A stretch of DNA of 35,769 nucleotides from Actinomycetes bacterium (GTDB taxonomy: Bacteria; Actinomycetota; Acidimicrobiia; Acidimicrobiales; Microtrichaceae), in assembly GCA_029782335.1 (NCBI GenBank), contig JAKOVA010000042.1, positions 1 through 35,769 of the forward strand, read 5' to 3'. Below, in pieces: positions 31,162 to 35,769 of this stretch. How positions within the stretch are numbered: the stretch's first letter is position 1; each line of letters starts with the position of its first letter. The notes beneath the pieces are model-generated. The model was not told the origin of the DNA. It worked only from the letters and a program-made list of their open reading frames with translations, and did not search any database. The position numbers were made by a program, and so were the translations under genes.

Positions 31162-32403
31162 GTGATCACCGACGACACCCTCCCGGCTGTCGCGTCGCTC
31201 ACCGGCGACGACCACGGCGACGTGCTCGCGGAGGCCGTCGCGGCGACCGGCGGAACGCTCGAAGCGAGCCGAGTGGTCGAGATCGTTCACGAGCCCGGCG
31301 TGTCCTGCACCGTGACCTACGACGTCGAGGTGCGCTGGCAGGATTCCACGACGACGGAGACCTACGTCGCGATGACGGCGGCCGACGGCATCCCGGAAGG
31401 CGCGGCGGTGCTCGAGCACGGAGACCTCGCCGTCGGCGTGTGGCGATTCCCCTATGACCCGGCGCTGCCGGCTCTGGCGGAAGTCCTCGGGGGCGCCGGT
31501 TGGCTCACCGCGATCACGGGCACGGTCGACTCGATCACGATCAAGGTGTACCGGCCCGGGCGGCGGGCGGTGATCCGGGTGGTCGGCACCGACCGCTCGG
31601 TGGTGGTCAAGCTGCTCCAGGGCCGTCGCGGCCACGACGCCGTTGCGCTCCACGAGCAGCTCGCCCGCCTCCACGTCGCCGTGCCCACCGTCCGCCTCGC
31701 CGATCCGTCACGAGCGCTGCTGGTGATGGACGCCCTCGACGTCGACGGCGCAGCGCTGCTCCGAGACCGGTTCGTCTCTGCGCCACTTCCCCAGATCGCC
31801 GCGTTCGGCTCCGCAGCGGCACTCGCCCCGATGCTGGATCGCTTGTGGTCGGTCGACTCGATCGAGCGGCCGACCCGCCGGTCGCCTCGGGCGGACGCGA
31901 TCCGTCAACTCTCGACCCTCGCGGCGGTCGCCCCCGCCCTGGCGCGTCGCGCGGAAGCGCTCGCGGGTCGCTTCCGGCAACTCCCGGCGCCACACATGCC
32001 GCCACGAACCGTCCACGGCGACCTCCACGACGGCCAGATCGTCGTCGACGACACCGGCCTGCCGACGACGCTGTTGGATCTCGACGACGTTGGCCGTGGC
32101 CACCCGGCTGATGACCTGGGCTCGATGCTCGGCCACGCCCTCACTCTCGCGCTCGTCGTCGAGTCGACCGGCGACACGGACCGGGCGAAGTGCATCCGCG
32201 AGTGGGCCGGAGGCGTCTGGGCACTCGCTGCGACCTTCGACATCCCGGTGAGCGACGTCGCGATCGCGGCAGCAGCAACGACGGCCGCACTCGCGACCGG
32301 ACCGTTTCGCGTCCGCGAGTCCGGGTGGCAGGCCGCGACATCGGTCCGACTCGACGCCTGCGATGCACTCCTCGCCGAGGCCGGCGTCGCCACGCACTCG
32401 TGA
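31162..32403 (+). CDS. Aminoglycoside phosphotransferase-like kinase
   Basis: 413 residues. Catalytic loop H285-G-D287-L-H-D-G-Q (Brenner-type HGDLH) and LLDLDDVGRGHPADDLG, where LDLDD replaces the IDFxD metal-binding motif of APH/choline kinases. N-terminal region before residue 120 has no clear nucleotide-loop match, but VVKLLQ around residue 150 holds the ATP-binding Lys. Substrate class is uncertain; many APH-fold proteins phosphorylate small metabolites. It starts 7 bp after the regulator stop, so is in the same operon. The stop codon TGA (32401-32403) is also the start of the second TGAGA-N4-TCTCATCG element. Confidence 0.8.
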   Translation: MITDDTLPAVASLTGDDHGDVLAEAVAATGGTLEASRVVEIVHEPGVSCTVTYDVEVRWQDSTTTETYVAMTAADGIPEGAAVLEHGDLAVGVWRFPYDPALPALAEVLGGAGWLTAITGTVDSITIKVYRPGRRAVIRVVGTDRSVVVKLLQGRRGHDAVALHEQLARLHVAVPTVRLADPSRALLVMDALDVDGAALLRDRFVSAPLPQIAAFGSAAALAPMLDRLWSVDSIERPTRRSPRADAIRQLSTLAAVAPALARRAEALAGRFRQLPAPHMPPRTVHGDLHDGQIVVDDTGLPTTLLDLDDVGRGHPADDLGSMLGHALTLALVVESTGDTDRAKCIREWAGGVWALAATFDIPVSDVAIAAAATTAALATGPFRVRESGWQAATSVRLDACDALLAEAGVATHS

Positions 32404-32441
32404 GAAGAGTCTCATCGGGTCGTCACGTCCCCCTCATCGGG
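32401..32441 (+). promoter_or_regulatory. Second TGAGA-N4-TCTCATCG site with CTCATCGGG repeated at 22 bp
   Basis: TGAGA-AGAG-TCTCATCG (32401-32417) has the same layout as at 28601-28617. CTCATCGGG occurs at 32411-32419 and 32433-32441, 22 bp apart, i.e. two 11-bp steps. It lies 60-100 nt before the ATG at 32501, with CGCTAT (32456-32461) about 15 nt after the second repeat as a possible -10. Inferred regulator: the OmpR-family protein 1.3 kb upstream. Confidence 0.6.
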
Positions 32442-32500
32442 CGATGCGAAAACACCGCTATCAGCCACGGCGCCCCGGTGGCGCCAACGAGGAGGAAATC

Positions 32501-32896
32501 ATGAGCAACCCATCACTGCCCCGAAAGAACCGACACGCTGCGTGGAAGCTCGCGGTTGCAGGTGGAGCGCTGCTCGGCGTGGGTGCTGCCACCAACGTTG
32601 CACAGGCATCTGCGGCCACCCATGAGCTCGACGAACGGCCCGCGACGGTCCCCGCTCCGCGTGCCGACCTGCTGGGTTCGCTCCGCTCGCCGTCGACGAC
32701 CACGGTGACGGTTGGTGAGACGACCACCCCCACGGTGGCACCGGTGACTCACCATGTGGATTCCACGCCGAGTGCTCCGAGCGCGCCGTCGGTCCAGTCC
32801 GTCAAGAGCGCTCAGTCCGTGCAGTCCGTGCAATCGGCCCAGTCCAGCCAATCGGCCCAGAGCGTGCCGTCGGTTCAGTCCGTCGCCTCGCCCTGA
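32501..32896 (+). CDS. Secreted Ser/Gln/Val-repeat protein
   Basis: 131 residues. A strong ribosome site (GGAGG, 5 nt before ATG 32501) contrasts with most of the window and suggests high expression when induced. Signal peptide: AWKLAVAGGALLGVGAATNVAQASA. The rest is low-complexity: a Thr/Val/Pro segment, then a C-terminal SVQS/SAQS repeat (SVQSVKSAQSVQSVQSAQSS...). This might form a flexible or beta-prone, hydrogen-bonding surface. No known family. It is preceded by the second two-component operator, so it is the proposed second target gene. Its 3' end overlaps the convergent AI-2E permease gene by 22 bp. Confidence 0.65.
   Translation: MSNPSLPRKNRHAAWKLAVAGGALLGVGAATNVAQASAATHELDERPATVPAPRADLLGSLRSPSTTTVTVGETTTPTVAPVTHHVDSTPSAPSAPSVQSVKSAQSVQSVQSAQSSQSAQSVPSVQSVASP
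32792..32884. repeat. CAGTCCGTG / CAATCGGCC repeats encoding SVQS/SAQS units
   Basis: Near-tandem 9-12 bp units such as CAGTCCGTG and CAATCGGCC encode the repeated Ser-Val-Gln and Ser-Ala-Gln units of the secreted protein tail. Confidence 0.6.
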
Positions 32897-34011
32897 GTTT
32901 GCTCGGTGAGCGGTGTCCCAGTTTCGACCACGACGTCGTAGCGGTGGAGATAGCTGGAGATGAACGCCTGGACGATCGCTGCCGCCGGGAGGGCGAGGAA
33001 CGCCCCCATCGGGCCGATCAGCTGGGCGCCCACGATGGCCGATCCGAATGCGACGGCCGGGTGGATCTCCATCGTCGCCGCCGAGATCCGCGGCGACAGG
33101 ACGTAGTTCTCGATCTGCTGGTAGACGAGGATGAATCCGACGACCCAGATGGCGTTGACCGGTGAGTCGAGCAACGCGATCAGGATCGGCAGTGCCCCAC
33201 CGATGTAGGTGCCGATGACGGGGACGAACTGGGACACCACGCCGAGCCACAACGCGAGCGCCGCGGGGCCCGGCACACCGATGATCGTGAGGGCCACCCC
33301 CGAGCAGATCGCGGAGATCGCGGCGAGCACGAGCCGCGAGTAGAGGTAGCTGCCGGTCTTGCGGATCGCGAGCTCCCAGAGCTCGATGATCATCTTCTGC
33401 CGCTCCGGCGGCAGGACCGAGCAGATGTTGCGTCGCAGTCGTGGCCCGTCGGCGACGAGATAGAACGTGAACAGCGCGACGGTCAGCCCGTTGAACAACA
33501 CGCCGAGCAGCGAACCGGTGATCGAAACCACTCGGCCACCGACGTTGCCTGCCGTGTTCGCGAGGTCGTCCTGATACCGCTGGATCTGTTTGATCATCGA
33601 ATCGGTGGTGATCTTGGTATGGAACCGGGAGTTCACCCACCTCGTCGCCTCGCGGATCATCTCGGGGGCGTCGTCGATCAGACCGCGAACCTGCTGCACC
33701 ACCAGGTCGACGATGAGGAACACGATGACGCCACCGATCACCGTCACGCCCACGAACACGATGCCGGTCGCGGCGCCGCGACGCATCCCCTTTCGCGCCA
33801 GCCAGTCGACTGCTGGTTCGATCGCGAACGAGGCGAACGCGGCGACGAGCAAGACGACAAGCAGGTCGTGGATCCGTTCGACGAGCGACCGCAGCACCAC
33901 GAACCCGGCGATCGCCACCAGCACGTAGAGGACGGCACGGGGGAACCAGCGGGGGACACGGGTCTCGTCCCACTGGAAAGGCGCGGGCCGCCCCGCCGAG
34001 TGCTCGTCCAC
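32875..34011 (-). CDS. AI-2E family transporter (PerM/TqsA-like permease)
   Basis: 378 residues with about eight hydrophobic helices, e.g. VLYVLVAIAGFVVLRSL, LLVVLLVAAFASFAI, GVALTIIGVPGPAALALWLGVVSQFVPVIGTYIGGALPILIAL and GFILVYQQIENYVLSPRISAATMEIHP. The last two contain the family hallmark PVIGTYIGGALPI and QQIENYVLSPRI. Family members export autoinducer-2 or function as Na+/H+ or other antiporters; the substrate here is unknown. GTG 34011 with GGTGGA upstream. 22-bp convergent overlap with the Ser/Gln-repeat gene. Confidence 0.92.
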   Translation of the reverse strand: MDEHSAGRPAPFQWDETRVPRWFPRAVLYVLVAIAGFVVLRSLVERIHDLLVVLLVAAFASFAIEPAVDWLARKGMRRGAATGIVFVGVTVIGGVIVFLIVDLVVQQVRGLIDDAPEMIREATRWVNSRFHTKITTDSMIKQIQRYQDDLANTAGNVGGRVVSITGSLLGVLFNGLTVALFTFYLVADGPRLRRNICSVLPPERQKMIIELWELAIRKTGSYLYSRLVLAAISAICSGVALTIIGVPGPAALALWLGVVSQFVPVIGTYIGGALPILIALLDSPVNAIWVVGFILVYQQIENYVLSPRISAATMEIHPAVAFGSAIVGAQLIGPMGAFLALPAAAIVQAFISSYLHRYDVVVETGTPLTEQTQGEATD

Positions 34012-34021
34012 CGTTCCACCG

Positions 34022-34065
34022 TGTCATCTCGGCGACGGCCCGTGGTGGATGACAGGCCTCGCCTG
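34022..34065 (-). terminator. Weak hairpins between the permease and hydrolase genes
   Basis: TGTCATC (34022-34028) pairs with GATGACA (34048-34054), and CAGGC-CTC-GCCTG (34053-34065) is a compact stem. They lie downstream of the metallo-hydrolase stop on the minus strand, in the 95-bp gap. No T-tract, so only a possible terminator. Confidence 0.25.
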
Positions 34066-34106
34066 GCGTTGCGGGATCAGCGCAGCGCCGACTCGGCGGT
34101 GGGTCC

Positions 34107-34841
34107 TCAGCCGCCGCCGAACATGGTCATCCACTGCTCGGCGGTGAGGGGGCGCAACACGTAGTTGGTCTTGCGGGTCTCGCCCATCGTCGCGGAAGAG
34201 GCGACCGAATACTGATGGCCGGGGAAGAGGATGGCGTCGTCAGGCACCCGGGCGAGGGTCTGGGTGAGGCTCGTGTAGAGCTGCTCGGGGTTGCCGCCGG
34301 GCAGATCCGTACGGCCGCATCCCTCCAGAAAGAGCGTGTCGCCCGCAACGAGACACCCGTTCACGAGGAAGCACTGCGACCCCGGTGTGTGGCCCGGCGT
34401 GTGGAGCAACTCGATGGGTACGTCACCGACGCTCACCACGTCACCGGGATCATGGAGCGCCAAGGAGTCGGCGCCGACGCCGGTGACCTTGGTGACGAAC
34501 TCGGCTTCGCTGCGCTGGACGTGGACCGGCACGTCGACGGCGGCCACCAACTCGGCGATGCCGACGAGTTGCATGCCCATCATCGAGCCGCCGCAGTGGT
34601 CGGGGTGGTAGTGGGTGACGAGTGCACCGCTCAGGGTCATGCCGTCGCGTTCGGCAACGGCGATCAGGCCGTCGGTGTCGTACGCCGGGTCGACCACGAC
34701 GCACTCGCCGGTGGCCCGGTCCCCGATGAGATAGCTGAAGTTGACCATCTGGTGCGCGACCGGATCGTCGTGGGCGAAGTCCCGACCCGAGCGGAGCTGG
34801 CGGAAATAGAAGCGGTCGTCGAGGGAGCCGGTGTCGGTCAT
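34107..34841 (-). CDS. Metallo-beta-lactamase-fold hydrolase (glyoxalase II-like)
   Basis: 244 residues. Metal-ligand motif T-H77-Y-H79-P-D81-H82 (HxHxDH), then HTPGHTPGSQ with the next His, VAGDTLF with the bridging Asp, and LFPGHQYS with the last His, giving a complete dinuclear-type site. Similar proteins are annotated as hydroxyacylglutathione hydrolase or persulfide dioxygenase relatives; actinobacteria lack glutathione, so a mycothiol or CoA thioester is more likely. ATG 34841 overlaps the PaaX-type regulator stop by 4 bp (ATGA), so they are co-translated and the regulator may respond to the hydrolase pathway. Confidence 0.88.
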   Translation of the reverse strand: MTDTGSLDDRFYFRQLRSGRDFAHDDPVAHQMVNFSYLIGDRATGECVVVDPAYDTDGLIAVAERDGMTLSGALVTHYHPDHCGGSMMGMQLVGIAELVAAVDVPVHVQRSEAEFVTKVTGVGADSLALHDPGDVVSVGDVPIELLHTPGHTPGSQCFLVNGCLVAGDTLFLEGCGRTDLPGGNPEQLYTSLTQTLARVPDDAILFPGHQYSVASSATMGETRKTNYVLRPLTAEQWMTMFGGG

Positions 34842-35620
34842 GGCTCACCATCCTCGCTCATCAGCCACCCGGCGAGCAGCCGGCGGTAGCCATCGTCGTA
34901 GCTGCGGTAGTCACGGCGCAGCGCAGCGCCCGGCCATGAGCGTGGGAGGAGTTCGTCGGGCAGCAACGGGTCGGCCTGGAAGTGTCGCAGGACCGCAGCC
35001 GAAACCACGAAGCCCTCGGCCAGTGCGGACGTGTCGCCGCCCTCGAGTCGACGCGCCAGCGGCGCCATCTGTCGGCGCAAGGCGGTCGAGGCCTGCGCCC
35101 ACTCGCCCAGCGGCCACAACCTTCCCGCCAGTTCGGCGTCGTCGGAGCCAGGATGCGCCCGGAACCAATCGCAGTGCGCGTCGACGGTGGCGCGGGCGGC
35201 AGGCGAGCGGTCCGCCGGCAGGTTGTCGGGGCGGAGCCAGGTTCCCTCGCGCAACTCCCCGTAGCGCAGTGTCCGCATGGCAGCACGGAAGGCGGCGCGC
35301 TCCGCCGCGGAGCGTGCCGGGCCGATGACCACCGCGAGATGCCAGGCACCCGACCACGGCACCCGGGTCGCGGCGCGGCTCTGTTGTTGGCGTCGCTGCC
35401 GAGCGAGGAGCGCTCCGGCGAGCCGGTAGCGGCCCGACCCGTTGGTCGTGAGCTCGCCGCGCTGCACCATTCGGGTGAGCGCGGTCCGAACCGTGCCCGG
35501 GGAGAGATCGAACAGATCGGTGACCCGCAACAGGTTCCGAACCGCCATCTCGGGCGGGTCCGAACCCAACAGCGTGGAGAGCACCACGGATCGTGCGTTC
35601 AACTCGGCCACGCGCGTCAC
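34838..35620 (-). CDS. PaaX-family transcriptional regulator
   Basis: 260 residues. N-terminal winged helix-turn-helix: NARSVVLSTLLGSDPPEMAVRNLLRVTDLFDLSPGTVRTALTRMVQRGEL with YRLAGALLARQRRQ; central ferredoxin-like domain with WSGAWHLAVVIGPARSAAERAAFRAAMRTLRYGELREGTWLRPDNL; C-terminal helical part with PLLPDELLPRSWPGAALRRDY. These are the three PaaX regions. PaaX represses phenylacetate degradation in other bacteria and is released by phenylacetyl-CoA; here the ligand is probably an acyl-CoA, inferred. Start: GTG 35620 or GTG 35611; the latter is exactly 7 nt after TACGGT and may be the leaderless start. Divergent from the gene at 35687. Confidence 0.9.
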   Translation of the reverse strand: MTRVAELNARSVVLSTLLGSDPPEMAVRNLLRVTDLFDLSPGTVRTALTRMVQRGELTTNGSGRYRLAGALLARQRRQQQSRAATRVPWSGAWHLAVVIGPARSAAERAAFRAAMRTLRYGELREGTWLRPDNLPADRSPAARATVDAHCDWFRAHPGSDDAELAGRLWPLGEWAQASTALRRQMAPLARRLEGGDTSALAEGFVVSAAVLRHFQADPLLPDELLPRSWPGAALRRDYRSYDDGYRRLLAGWLMSEDGEP

Positions 35621-35643
35621 CGTAGCGCCCGCCCAGGGCCGAG

Positions 35644-35677
35644 TTACAGTTGTGCAACACGCATTGTGAAGATGTAA
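35644..35677. promoter_or_regulatory. Inverted repeat in the paaX-like divergent region
   Basis: TTACA (35644-35648) and TGTAA (35673-35677) are inverted arms; between them TTGTG is directly repeated at 35650 and 35664. It overlaps the -10 (TAAGAT) of the rightward gene. Candidate operator for the PaaX-type regulator. Confidence 0.4.
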
Positions 35678-35680
35678 GAT
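35675..35680 (+). promoter_or_regulatory. Putative -10 element of the gene at 35687
   Basis: TAAGAT followed by 6 nt and GTG 35687; leaderless start inferred. TTGTGC at 35650-35655 would be a -35 at a slightly long 19-nt spacing. Confidence 0.4.
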
Positions 35681-35686
35681 CTCCGA

Positions 35687-35769
35687 GTGGCCCCGCTTGT
35701 GCTCCCGACGGAAGGACCCACGGTGGTCCCCGGCACGATGGTGCCCGACGCGTCGCTGCTCCCCGACGT
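35687..35769 (+). CDS. Start of an unidentified gene (truncated by window end)
   Basis: 27 complete codons plus two bases from GTG 35687, reading VAPLVLPTEGPTVVPGTMVP. The frame stays open to the end of the window. Too short for a family call. It is divergently arranged from the PaaX-type regulator and shares its control region, so it is probably a target, perhaps in an acyl-CoA pathway. ATG in TMVPD further down is an alternative start. Confidence 0.4.
   Translation, partial: MAPLVLPTEGPTVVPGTMVPDASLLPD

Noticed and set aside
1..35769. tRNA, rRNA, CRISPR arrays, insertion sequences or prophage genes
   Set aside because: Looked for T-loop-like words, regularly spaced repeats, transposase or phage protein motifs and terminal inverted repeats; none seen by eye.

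Overview
The window is high-GC DNA with dense, compact genes, many GTG starts and frequent 4-bp ATGA or GTGA overlaps. The gene set points to an actinobacterium, and my best guess is the class Acidimicrobiia. Supporting content includes a class I lysyl-tRNA synthetase, a two-subunit methylmalonyl-CoA mutase with the MeaB GTPase, an F420/PPOX-type protein, a PaaX-family regulator, a GT87-type membrane glycosyltransferase, several lipoproteins and a Tat substrate. Many starts lie 6-7 nt after a TANNNT hexamer, which suggests widespread leaderless transcripts. I assign the lineage by inference, not by a database search. I saw no tRNA, rRNA, insertion sequence, prophage or CRISPR array, and no gene-free stretch longer than 300 bp.

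Layout. 1-475 is the 3' end of a GH36 alpha-galactosidase-like gene. 487-4215 is an envelope/secretion island: a membrane-anchored seven-repeat RCC1 propeller, a lipoprotein, a type IV (pseudo)pilin fused to a LamG-like lectin domain, and a coupled Tat-exported Cys/His-cluster protein. 4392-7386 carries an FAD-linked 2-hydroxyacid oxidase followed by a ThDP enzyme that could act on its 2-oxoacid product. 7400-8750 holds GluQ-RS and a PPOX protein. 8722-11668 (minus) holds a serine hydrolase, an anchored trypsin-like protease and meaB. 11742-13666 holds class I LysRS plus a small membrane protein. 13535-16271 (minus) holds a GT87-type glycosyltransferase and a secreted propeller protein.

16550-22500 (minus) holds two transcription units: a class III aminotransferase with its own Lrp/AsnC regulator, and mutA-mutB. 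Each has a palindromic operator lying on its promoter. 22636-25155 holds a lipoprotein, a lipoprotein version of the SecD periplasmic head domain, and a DoxX protein. 25187-27944 (minus) is a three-gene operon resembling the Bacillus ydjG/ydjH/ydjI membrane-stress genes: SPFH-SHOCT, double zinc-ribbon membrane protein, small membrane protein. A GAF protein is divergent from it.

28591-32896 is a two-component locus: an Asp/His-rich exported protein, histidine kinase, OmpR-type regulator, APH-like kinase and a Ser/Gln-repeat exported protein. Both exported-protein genes are preceded by the same TGAGA-N4-TCTCATCG element followed by further CTCATC repeats at 11- or 22-bp spacing. This is the best-supported candidate for an undescribed regulon in the window. 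The window ends with an AI-2E-type permease, a paaX-like regulator coupled to a metallo-beta-lactamase-fold hydrolase, and the first 28 codons of a divergent gene.
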